Notes under the pieces: generated by a model
Told to the model about the DNA's origin: nothing
Database searches by the model: none
What the model saw: the letters and a program-made list of their open reading frames with translations, nothing else
Assembly (NCBI RefSeq): GCF_001428105.1
Contig: NZ_LMSJ01000018.1
Span: 2,501-66,500 of the forward strand
Reading direction: 5' to 3'
Length of the DNA stretch: 64,000 bases
Source: Paenibacillus sp. Soil766
GTDB lineage: Bacteria; Bacillota; Bacilli; Paenibacillales; NBRC-103111
Part shown: positions 51,693-60,018 of the stretch, piece by piece
Layout: the number at the start of each line of letters is the position of its first letter
Numbering within the stretch: position 1 is the first letter of the stretch
Program-made: the position numbers and the translations under genes

Positions 51693-53456
51693 TCATTCAT
51701 TTCCTGAAGTTCTGAATTCCTCTAACTTGAATATAAATTTGAGCAGTTCTTCAGGCATAAGCGTAAACTCATCAATAATTTTGAAATCTGTTAGTGTTAC
51801 TGAATAAATCGACTGTATTTCAGCCTTAAGAAGCTTTAAGACTTCTTTACCTTCAACAATATTCAAACGAGCATTAAAATCTTTCCACTTACTTTCAAAC
51901 ACTTCCATTAAATCTAAATCAGGTTCCGAATTATCCCCATTTCCTTTCTTATTATTAATGGATTTTGAAATGAATTGTTCCATTACTGAAAGTTTTAAAG
52001 AATCCGTAATTCTATCAAGAATTTGATGGATAGTTTCGGCTTCAAATGCCCTTTCTCCTGTTCTTCTAAAACGATCTTCAATAGCTTTTTTTACGGCTTT
52101 ATCAATAGCAAATGGATCAAGGAGATAGTTCTCTAACTCATATCTTTCATAGATATGAAGATATTCAAGATGCTGCTCAAATTCATTCAACTTTTCTGAA
52201 AGCACTTGATCTAACCCAAAATCTCTATTAAATATTGCCCCAATATGTAGCGATCCGTCTGATGTAAAGTTGGATGCAAATGATTTAATTTGTTGCCAGT
52301 TGGAGTAACCTCCAGATACGAGTGCTGTGATATCATTGCCCAACGAAAGTTCATTTAAACCCACTTGTTTCGCAAGCCTTCTAATCAATTTATAATCGTA
52401 CTGACCGTCTACAAACAAAATCCGTCTACTTCTAGCAAGATGTGTTAAATTAACATTCGGTACTGATCCTAATGAATTAAGTGCCTCCCCAATTCCTGCA
52501 ATCTCGGGCAGTCTCATAGCAGCTTGTTTATTCTTGTTAACCATAATTATTTCTGAAGGATCTGCTTCTTCTAATATTTCTTTTGAATGAGAAGCTAGTA
52601 AAATATCCGGTCCACAGTCTCTTAGGATCCCCAACAATTGACGTTGCACATCTGGATGCAGATATACTTCCGGTTCGTCAACGATTAACAATGTAGAATC
52701 TTTACTTCTTGAAATATGTGTTAGTAGTTGGCACCAAATTTGAAATCCAAATCCTGCCCAATATAATTCCCGCGGTATTCGATTTTCGTTAACAAACATA
52801 ATTAATTCTTGAGACAAGGCATCTGGTTTTTTAGGTGCTTCAATTGACATCCCTGACCAGGTTTTGCTTATCATTTCTGCAAATTGGTCAAATCCTTCAG
52901 GAAAAAACCTCCAGTAATTTCTGAAATGCCGAGATGCTCGATGGGTCGTCATTCCTTTTTTCACTGTTTCGATTGTTACCAACGGCTCATTCTGTTCAAT
53001 CGGGCCTAATACGGGAATGATCTCTAATTCAATTGGGAAATGACGTTTGAATTCTGTTGGAGTGCTCACTTTTGTTCCCACAACTCTAGTTAGTAAATTA
53101 CATCCACCTTCTCCGGGGAAATAAAGAATTATCGCATTTCCATTTGTTAATGTGAACGTTATTCTGGAATCAACTGCAACATAGTCTGTATGAACGTTCT
53201 CTAACGACATTGGCAATGATTCTTCAGAAATGGTATATCCGTTTTCTTCCCCATCAGGTCCAGCTACCCGATACGGCTTTCTTGATAAAGCTTGTTTAAT
53301 ACCTACTCCCAGAGCACGAAATGCACTAAGAGATGTAGATTTACCGGCATTATTCGGTCCAACAAGTATATTCATATGTTCTAAACGGATTGAAAAGTTT
53401 CTAAGTGCCTTGAAATTTTTGAAATCAACTGTAGCTATTGATACTTTGCTTGACAT
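51693..53456 (-). CDS. OLD-like AAA ATPase with C-terminal TOPRIM-like region
   Basis: 587 residues. Walker A GPNNAGKST near 33, a long insertion, Walker B TLLIVDEPEVYLHPD near 258 and a switch His in LLASHSKEIL. This is the AAA_15/21 ABC-type ATPase arrangement of OLD nucleases. Residues ~345-460 would be the TOPRIM nuclease: RRILFVDGQYDYKLIRRLA, then HIGAIFNRDFGLDQ and YELENYLLDP. The usual Glu in the first TOPRIM motif is Asp here and the DxD motif is NRD, so nuclease activity is doubtful. Stand-alone OLD proteins act as phage defence. No UvrD-like (GajB) partner is beside it. Divergent from the dnd operon. Confidence 0.75.
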   Translation of the reverse strand: MSSKVSIATVDFKNFKALRNFSIRLEHMNILVGPNNAGKSTSLSAFRALGVGIKQALSRKPYRVAGPDGEENGYTISEESLPMSLENVHTDYVAVDSRITFTLTNGNAIILYFPGEGGCNLLTRVVGTKVSTPTEFKRHFPIELEIIPVLGPIEQNEPLVTIETVKKGMTTHRASRHFRNYWRFFPEGFDQFAEMISKTWSGMSIEAPKKPDALSQELIMFVNENRIPRELYWAGFGFQIWCQLLTHISRSKDSTLLIVDEPEVYLHPDVQRQLLGILRDCGPDILLASHSKEILEEADPSEIIMVNKNKQAAMRLPEIAGIGEALNSLGSVPNVNLTHLARSRRILFVDGQYDYKLIRRLAKQVGLNELSLGNDITALVSGGYSNWQQIKSFASNFTSDGSLHIGAIFNRDFGLDQVLSEKLNEFEQHLEYLHIYERYELENYLLDPFAIDKAVKKAIEDRFRRTGERAFEAETIHQILDRITDSLKLSVMEQFISKSINNKKGNGDNSEPDLDLMEVFESKWKDFNARLNIVEGKEVLKLLKAEIQSIYSVTLTDFKIIDEFTLMPEELLKFIFKLEEFRTSGNE

Positions 53457-53714
53457 TTTACAACCTCATTGTCGTAAGATTTATAGTATATAGGAATTAT
53501 CTTATAATACTACTTAGTTATTATATTACTTTTACCATGTAAATCACAAAAGAAAATAGAGTCCTCAAATTTAATAAGAAACGATCCTTATTACACATTT
53601 ATAATTTCAAATAATGGATATTACCTTGAATTCTCATTGCAAATATAGTTATAGTTCATTTTACATATTTCGATATACAGAGGAATTCTATATAACTTTA
53701 TACCTAATAAATTC

Positions 53715-53770
53715 TTTACTCCCAACTGAAAATTTAATATAATACTCATATATTACGTACGTAAAAGGAG
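53715..53770 (+). promoter_or_regulatory. dnd operon promoter with palindromic operator
   Basis: -35 TTTACT (53715-53720), 17-nt spacer, -10 TATAAT (53738-53743). A perfect 12-bp palindrome TTACGTACGTAA (53753-53764) covers about +3 to +14, and the ribosome-binding site AAAGGAG (53764-53770) follows. A repressor here would block the start of dnd transcription. DndB is the known negative regulator in other hosts. The upstream 53457-53700 is A/T-rich with no other clear feature. Confidence 0.65.
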
Positions 53771-53776
53771 ATGTGT

Positions 53777-54865
53777 ATGAACGCCTCATTTAGTTACAAC
53801 TTTCCTGCAATTAGAGGACTTCAAGCGGGAGATCAATATTTCGTTGTAATGTGTCCTCTTAAACTCATCCCAAGAATTTTCTTGTTTGACGAGGAGGAAA
53901 TTCCTCCAGAACACCGAGCTCAGCGTTCCTTAAATAAAGCTAGGGTTCCTGATATTTGCAATTACATTCTTAACAACTCTAAAGATTATGTTTTTTCATC
54001 TTTAACTGCTTCTGTAGATGGGGAAATGGTCTTTACTCCTTTCTCTGAGGAAGCACAGTTCAAGGATATTGGTAAGCTGGCCATTTCGTTAGATGCAAGG
54101 TTTCTCATTAACGATGGTCAGCATAGAAGAGCTGCCATTGAAGAAGCTTTGAAAATAGCACCCGAACTAGGGAATGAAACGATTTCTGTCGTTTTTTTTC
54201 AAGATACAGGTCTCGTCAAGAGCCAACAAATATTCGCGGACTTGAATCGACACGCAGTAAATACTACGTCTTCTTTAGGTATTTTATACGAACATCGCGA
54301 TCAATTAGCAAGCATTACAAAAACTATCATTTCTCGAATACCACTTCTTGAGCGTTATACAGATCTGGAAAAACAATCACTTTCAAAGTTATCCCCCAAA
54401 CTCTTTGCCCTTAGCAATATTTTCCAAACAAACAGTCGTCTCTTGAACAAAAAAAGAGGAGAGTTAATTACAGACTCGGAAAAACAATTCTTAGAGGAAT
54501 TCTGGAGAGAATTATGTAATGCTATGGTTGAGTGGCAGCTTGTAATGAAGAAAGAACTATCACCCACTGAGCTAAGAAAAAATTTCATTAATGCCCATGG
54601 TATTTTTCTTGAAGCAATTGGGATCGTAGGTCACTATGTACACAATAATCAACCGACCGACTGGAATAATTACATACAAATGCTATCCGCTATAGACTGG
54701 AACAGGAGCAACAAGGTATGGTTTGGGCGAGCTTTTGGAACAACAGGTAGAATAAACAAAAATAATGAAACAATACAACTAACTGCAAATATGATAAAAT
54801 CTTGCATCGAACTCCCACTAACTGAACAAGAATCAATTCTCGAACAAAAAGCGAAGATTGGATGA
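53777..54865 (+). CDS. dndB: DNA phosphorothioation regulator DndB
   Basis: Start set at ATG 53777-53779, 6 nt after AAAGGAG; the ATG two codons earlier abuts the site. About 362 residues with a DGQHR domain (NDGQHRRAAIEEALKI near 115) and FADLNRHAVNTTSSLGILYEHRD. DndB in Streptomyces and Salmonella represses dnd transcription and limits modification frequency. First gene of the dnd operon; its end overlaps dndC by 8 nt. It may bind the palindrome in its promoter. Confidence 0.9.
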   Translation: MNASFSYNFPAIRGLQAGDQYFVVMCPLKLIPRIFLFDEEEIPPEHRAQRSLNKARVPDICNYILNNSKDYVFSSLTASVDGEMVFTPFSEEAQFKDIGKLAISLDARFLINDGQHRRAAIEEALKIAPELGNETISVVFFQDTGLVKSQQIFADLNRHAVNTTSSLGILYEHRDQLASITKTIISRIPLLERYTDLEKQSLSKLSPKLFALSNIFQTNSRLLNKKRGELITDSEKQFLEEFWRELCNAMVEWQLVMKKELSPTELRKNFINAHGIFLEAIGIVGHYVHNNQPTDWNNYIQMLSAIDWNRSNKVWFGRAFGTTGRINKNNETIQLTANMIKSCIELPLTEQESILEQKAKIG

Positions 54866-56270
54866 TGAAACTATGTTACTAGGACTATTAAATAACACGA
54901 ATCGAAATGATATAAGAATAAAAGAAATGCAAGATGTATATCTATCTGATGACCGACCATGGGTAGTTGGCTATAGTGGAGGTAAAGATTCTTCCGTAGT
55001 CGTACAACTAGTCTTTGAAACGCTTAATAGATTGGCTCCTGAACAGCGTCATAAAAAGGTCTATATCATTTCATCTGATACACTTGTAGAAACACCTCTT
55101 ATCATTTCTTCCATTAACCGAACACTTTTACAAATTCAGAATCTTGCACTGGACTTGGGTCTACCAATCGAAACACATAAAGTAAAACCAGAAGTAGAAA
55201 AGACTTTTTGGTCATCATTAATTGGTAAAGGGTACCCTTCACCTCGCCAAAAATTCCGTTGGTGTACAGACCGTATGAAAATTGATCCTGCTAACAAGTT
55301 TATCCTAGATAAAGTCTCTCAATTTGGAGAGGTCATCATGGTACTTGGTGTTCGGGACTCTGAAAGTGCAACTCGTGCACAAGTAATGGAATCCCACACC
55401 ATTGATGGAAAGACACTCATGCGCCACTCTACACTTCCAAATGCTTACGTATACGCACCAATACGCGACTTTAATCTGGATGACGTTTGGGAATTTCTCC
55501 TCAGTAATCAAGGACAGACACCATGGGGATCGGATAACAATGAGTTACATGCTCTTTACCAAAACTCGTCAGGTGGCGAATGTCCTCTTATCGTAGATAA
55601 AGAAATTAAAGAAACTGCTGGTTCTTGCGGTAACAGCCGATTTGGTTGTTGGGTTTGTACGGTAGTAAAAGTAGACAAAGCTTTAGTCGGGTTTATTGAG
55701 AATGGAGAATCTTGGCTTACTCCTCTATTAGAATTCCGAAATTGGCTTTCGGATATTCGTGAAAACCGTGAATATCGTGAAAAACATCGGATGAACGGTT
55801 CAATTTATTTTGTAGGTGAAGGCGAAGATAAGGAATTAGGACTGGGTCCATTTACTTTAAAAGCCCGTCAAATGATACTTCGAAAACTGCTCGTGACTCA
55901 AAAAACAGTCTCAAATCCGTATGACACTGATTATAAGTTAATTCAAGATGATGAACTAAAAATGATTAGAAGATATTGGCTTCAAGATGGCGATTGGGAT
56001 GACTCTGTGCCAACTATTTACCAGGAGATTTTCGGAGAAGATTTAGATTGGGAATATGATGAAAGATCTCTCTTGGAACCCGATCAGGTCACCGATCTTG
56101 AACTTCTTTGTAACGAGTATGATATTGATTTAGAGCTCATGAAGAAATTAATAAGCATTGAAAAAAACTATATCGGTTACAAAGTAAGACGAGGCCTTAT
56201 ACAAGACTTTAACCGAGTTCTTAATCAAGACAAATTACATTTTGGAAAAGTGGAAGGTTATAAACAATGA
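54858..56270 (+). CDS. dndC: DNA phosphorothioation sulfurtransferase DndC
   Basis: 470 residues of the PAPS-reductase/PP-loop class. GYSGGKDSSVVVQL (~39) binds ATP. Four Cys positions fit an Fe-S cluster: RWCTDR, GGECPLI, and SCGNSRFGCWVC. DndC takes sulfur from the desulfurase and replaces a non-bridging phosphate oxygen in DNA. The annotated start is a TTG at 54858-54860; an ATG at 54873 is a possible alternative without a clear ribosome-binding site. Overlaps dndB by 8 nt and dndD by 4 nt. Confidence 0.93.
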   Translation: MDDETMLLGLLNNTNRNDIRIKEMQDVYLSDDRPWVVGYSGGKDSSVVVQLVFETLNRLAPEQRHKKVYIISSDTLVETPLIISSINRTLLQIQNLALDLGLPIETHKVKPEVEKTFWSSLIGKGYPSPRQKFRWCTDRMKIDPANKFILDKVSQFGEVIMVLGVRDSESATRAQVMESHTIDGKTLMRHSTLPNAYVYAPIRDFNLDDVWEFLLSNQGQTPWGSDNNELHALYQNSSGGECPLIVDKEIKETAGSCGNSRFGCWVCTVVKVDKALVGFIENGESWLTPLLEFRNWLSDIRENREYREKHRMNGSIYFVGEGEDKELGLGPFTLKARQMILRKLLVTQKTVSNPYDTDYKLIQDDELKMIRRYWLQDGDWDDSVPTIYQEIFGEDLDWEYDERSLLEPDQVTDLELLCNEYDIDLELMKKLISIEKNYIGYKVRRGLIQDFNRVLNQDKLHFGKVEGYKQ

Positions 56271-58300
56271 AATTCAATAGACTTCGGATAACTAATATTG
56301 GCGCTTTCCATGGAAACTATGATTTTGATCTGAAGACAGAGCGGAATCAAAAAAATATTATTTTATTCGGTGGTAAGAACGGCGCTGGTAAAACTACGAT
56401 ATTAGAAAGTGTGAAGCTCGCACTTTTCGGTCCACTTGCTTACGGATATAAGACAGAGTCAACCCCTTATTTCGATAAGATACTCGTTAAACTTAATAAT
56501 AATGCGAGGAAGAACAAAGAGACAAAATATCACATCATATTAGATATTGAAATGGTAGAAAACTACCAAAAAAATGTATATACACTCCGTAGAAGTTGGA
56601 TACCGACCAAAACCGCGGTAAAAGAAGAGTTTATTGTTCTGAAAAATCGTGTTGAACTATCTAGTCTGGATAAAGACTTGTTTCAGAACAAACTTCGTGA
56701 AGAAACACCGCCTCAGTTGCTAGATTTATGCTTGTTTGACGGTGAGAGAATAGCACAGGTAATTTCAGAGGAAGTATTGTCCGATCATTTAAAAGAAACC
56801 GCTAAAGTCATGTTCAACTTGGATCTATTCGAAAATTTAGAAAATGATCTTAATTTTTACATTAAGCAAGAGGATATTCATAATAGTCTCTCAAGAGAAC
56901 AACAACATCTGTTAGAACAAGAAGAAGAACTCGAAAAGCTATTGCTCCGCCTAGATGATGTAAGCCAACAATTGGCAGAAACAGATTCTGAACTTGAAGA
57001 AAAACACCAGTTATCTCGTGAACTCATTCATAACTATGAGACTAATGGTGGATTAATGAAAGATCAGCGAGAGTCTCTGCTTCAAAAAATAAATGAAATT
57101 GAACTGCAACGTCGAGTGATGATGGACCGGAGCAGGGACATCATTTCTTCCTTGCTACCTTTTGCCCTTGTAAAAGATCAATTGAATGTCATACAGAATC
57201 AGATGCAGGAAGAAATAAAACACGAACTAATTGAGAATATGGAAACCCTTTTTAATCCACACGGGTTTGCACAGGTTCTTAATCAATTACAAAAAAAAGG
57301 CGCGCTGTCGCTCGTTGATTCCAGAGAAAATGTAGCCATTCAGCTACACAAGGAAATATTAGATATCTTTTCACTTGAATTACCAAAACACATATATCGC
57401 GCATCATCTGCACAAAAAGCTGAAATTACCTCAATCTATCATCAAGTGAATGAATTTGACGGTAATTTCATTATTGAAAGCTTCAAAGAAAATACCGATT
57501 TAATAAAAAAATCTCAAAATCTCCGAAAAAAAATATCGGAGAACGATGAAACAAGCGAACTACACGAATTATTAAAACAACTAGGAGATACGCAGTCTAG
57601 CATCACTAGTCTTGAGCACAACAAAAATCAACTTAGTGTCATTTATGATGAACTATCAGAAGAAATTTCGGAACGAAAGCATGTAATTACAGGAGTAAGA
57701 GAAAAGCAAATGCAAACCAAAAAGTCAGAGAATATCTTTGTTATTTCCACTCGGATCGCAGAGGTCAGTCGACATTTTCGCTCTATCCAATTAAAAAAGA
57801 AACTCCAACAAGTTGAAATGGAAGCTGCTAAAATGTTGCGCCTATTGTTTCGAAAAGAATTATTCGTCGTACGAGTGTGGATACATCCTGAGACTTTCCA
57901 ATTAAAACTTTACAATTCCCTAAATGAAGAGATTCTCAAAGAGAACTTGTCAGCGGGAGAAAAGCAAATCCTTCTATTATCAACGATCTGGGCTATGGCT
58001 ATGTGTTCAAACCGCCGCTTACCATTTATTTTTGATACGTTACTTGGTCGGTTGGACCAGACTCATAAAAAGAGTATTATCGAACACTTTCTACCAAGAT
58101 GTGGAGAACAGGCAATAATCCTCTCAACCGATTCTGAAATCGATTCAGAGCACTATAAGTTAGTTCAACCAATTGTATCTAAGACTTATACTCTTGATTT
58201 TAATACCGACGAATCAACAGTCCAAATAAGTAATAACTACTTCCATTTTCAATTAGAGGAGGAGGATATAAGTTATGCAGTTTCGACTCAAGACTTCTAA
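56267..58300 (+). CDS. dndD: DNA phosphorothioation ATPase DndD
   Basis: 677 residues, an SMC/Rad50-like ATPase. Walker A GGKNGAGKTTILE near 35, coiled coils about 200-300 and 410-500, signature LSAGEKQI near 561, Walker B PFIFDTLLGRLDQ near 587. DndD uses ATP to prepare DNA for sulfur insertion with DndC and DndE. ATG overlaps the dndC stop (ATGA). Its last 26 nt overlap dndE. Differs from the second DndD-like gene at 60019 in sequence but not in layout. Confidence 0.92.
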   Translation: MKFNRLRITNIGAFHGNYDFDLKTERNQKNIILFGGKNGAGKTTILESVKLALFGPLAYGYKTESTPYFDKILVKLNNNARKNKETKYHIILDIEMVENYQKNVYTLRRSWIPTKTAVKEEFIVLKNRVELSSLDKDLFQNKLREETPPQLLDLCLFDGERIAQVISEEVLSDHLKETAKVMFNLDLFENLENDLNFYIKQEDIHNSLSREQQHLLEQEEELEKLLLRLDDVSQQLAETDSELEEKHQLSRELIHNYETNGGLMKDQRESLLQKINEIELQRRVMMDRSRDIISSLLPFALVKDQLNVIQNQMQEEIKHELIENMETLFNPHGFAQVLNQLQKKGALSLVDSRENVAIQLHKEILDIFSLELPKHIYRASSAQKAEITSIYHQVNEFDGNFIIESFKENTDLIKKSQNLRKKISENDETSELHELLKQLGDTQSSITSLEHNKNQLSVIYDELSEEISERKHVITGVREKQMQTKKSENIFVISTRIAEVSRHFRSIQLKKKLQQVEMEAAKMLRLLFRKELFVVRVWIHPETFQLKLYNSLNEEILKENLSAGEKQILLLSTIWAMAMCSNRRLPFIFDTLLGRLDQTHKKSIIEHFLPRCGEQAIILSTDSEIDSEHYKLVQPIVSKTYTLDFNTDESTVQISNNYFHFQLEEEDISYAVSTQDF

Positions 58301-58661
58301 ATCAACAGCTGATCGTTTAAAACTGTTACAAGACTCAACGGGGCTAACCCCTAATATTCTTTCTCGTATTGCAATAATGCTGTCTCTAAGAGAACCAAAA
58401 AAAATCAGTGCATTAAGCAAAGATGTTGGTGGTATTGAGTTTAATCGAAACACTTTAACTGGTACGTATGATTACGTATTTAAAGCGCTTATTACCCATC
58501 ACGAAGAGCGTGAAATCACGGATGAGGAGTATTTTCCCAATCTATTTAATGCTCATCTTGAACGAGGTAGTAAGTTACTCGAGAACGAGTACCAATACGC
58601 AGGTAACTATCAAAAATTTATCACTAACCTAGTTGAAAAGTCTGGCATAAGTAAACTATGA
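58275..58661 (+). CDS. dndE: DNA phosphorothioation protein DndE
   Basis: 128 residues, basic N-terminus (MQFRLKTSKSTADRLKLLQD) and helices TPNILSRIAIMLSLRE and ITDEEYFPNLFNAHLERG, as in DndE. DndE is a small nicked-DNA-binding protein in the modification complex. ATG preceded by GGAGGAGG (9 nt), which lies inside the end of dndD. Its stop overlaps the start of dndA by 4 nt. Confidence 0.9.
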   Translation: MQFRLKTSKSTADRLKLLQDSTGLTPNILSRIAIMLSLREPKKISALSKDVGGIEFNRNTLTGTYDYVFKALITHHEEREITDEEYFPNLFNAHLERGSKLLENEYQYAGNYQKFITNLVEKSGISKL

Positions 58662-59791
58662 TTTACTTTGATAATTGTGCTACAACGCCCTTACATCCTG
58701 AAGTGCTGGATGCCATGCTCCCCTTTCTCCAACAAGAGTATGGAAACCCATCCAGCAAGTATTATCCCTTAGCTGAAAATGCAAAAAACGCAGTCTCTTA
58801 CGCACGTGAAAAGATCGCTATGTTACTTAACTGCATTCCCGAAGAAGTCGTTTTCACCAGTGGGGCAACTGAGAGTAACAATATGATTCTAAAAGGCATT
58901 GCTGATCCATTCTGGGGTACCGAAAGACAAATTATCACCTCTAAAACTGAGCATTCATCCGTACTTGATACCGTTCATCATCTAAGATCAAAAGGATTTC
59001 ATATAGAGGTTATGGATGTAGACCGATTTGGTAGAGTAAGTATCGAAAAACTTAAAGAACTTGTGAGCAGCAACTCTCGAACAACCCTAATGGTCAGTAT
59101 TTTATGGGGAAATAACGAATTGGGAACATTAAACAATATCAAAGAAATAGCTGAATTTTGTCAAAATCATTCTATTTCCATACACAGTGATGCTACTCAA
59201 GTTGTAGGGAAAATGAAAATCGATTTAGACGATCTCCCGCTTCAGTTCCTGTCTTTGTCATCACACAAATTACATGGTCCTAAAGGAATAGGCGCAGCCA
59301 TAATTAAAAAAGACAAGCTAGGCATTCGTACTCCTATTACTCCTCTATTGCATGGAGGAGGCCAAGAATTCGGATATCGAAGTGGTACTCTAAATGTCCC
59401 TGCCATTGTTGGTTTTGGCAAAGCAGCTGAGATCGCAAATCGAGATTTGGAAAGTAATATTAGGCATTTGGAATTCTTAGATACTTATTTTATTTCTAAG
59501 CTTCAACAACATTTTTCTGAGATCCTTCATTTTAATTCAAATTCATCTCCTAAACTTCCAGGGATACTCAATATTCGATTTGCAGGAATCCATAATGAAC
59601 TACTAATCAAAAAGATTGCAGCCCACGTTGCCATTTCAAGTGGATCTGCCTGTAGCAGCAGTAAACCTTCTCATGTTCTCCAAAGCATTGGCTGCTCACT
59701 CGATGAAGTCAGATCTTCTATTCGAGTATCATTCTCTAAATATAATAATATCGAAGAAATTGATACATTCATTAATCTTCTAAGCAGCTAA
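58658..59791 (+). CDS. dndA: Cysteine desulfurase DndA (IscS-like)
   Basis: 377 residues, PLP-dependent. N-terminal IYFDNCATTPLHPEVLDAM, cofactor Lys in SSHKLHGPKGIGA (~202), and active-site Cys in SSGSACSSSKPSHVL (~330). It mobilises sulfur from cysteine as persulfide and passes it to DndC. Encoded inside the dnd operon, whereas some hosts borrow a chromosomal IscS. Start ATG overlaps the stop of dndE (ATGA). I use the symbol dndA on context; sequence alone would only say IscS/NifS type. Confidence 0.9.
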   Translation: MIYFDNCATTPLHPEVLDAMLPFLQQEYGNPSSKYYPLAENAKNAVSYAREKIAMLLNCIPEEVVFTSGATESNNMILKGIADPFWGTERQIITSKTEHSSVLDTVHHLRSKGFHIEVMDVDRFGRVSIEKLKELVSSNSRTTLMVSILWGNNELGTLNNIKEIAEFCQNHSISIHSDATQVVGKMKIDLDDLPLQFLSLSSHKLHGPKGIGAAIIKKDKLGIRTPITPLLHGGGQEFGYRSGTLNVPAIVGFGKAAEIANRDLESNIRHLEFLDTYFISKLQQHFSEILHFNSNSSPKLPGILNIRFAGIHNELLIKKIAAHVAISSGSACSSSKPSHVLQSIGCSLDEVRSSIRVSFSKYNNIEEIDTFINLLSS

Positions 59792-59819
59792 TAAAATACT
59801 AAATTCAAGGTGATCCTTT

Positions 59820-60014
59820 ATGAACAAATTAAAAGAGAAAGAACTGCAATTACTCTCCAAATTGTGTAGAGAGAATAACTTGCCTTTAAAGATGGTCAGT
59901 GAGTTGCTAAAGTCAGCTGAGAAGTTCTCGTATGAGAATACAACTGACACCGTTCGTGTGAAAGATTATACTGGTTTGATCGATTTTTATTCTAAAGACA
60001 TCAAAGGTGATTAA
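59820..60014 (+). CDS. Small protein associated with DNA phosphorothioation cluster, 64 aa
   Basis: 64 residues: MNKLKEKELQLLSKLCREN then LPLKMVSELLKSAEKFSYEN and a hydrophilic tail (KDYTGLIDFYSKDIKGD). Two short amphipathic helices, no metal or catalytic motif. It resembles the small proteins found next to dnd genes in other Firmicutes. AAGGTGA lies upstream with suitable spacing. Placed between the first set (dndB-A) and a second DndD/DndE pair with 4 nt to the next gene, so it likely belongs to that second set. Function unknown. Confidence 0.7.
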   Translation: MNKLKEKELQLLSKLCRENNLPLKMVSELLKSAEKFSYENTTDTVRVKDYTGLIDFYSKDIKGD

Positions 60015-60018
60015 ATAA

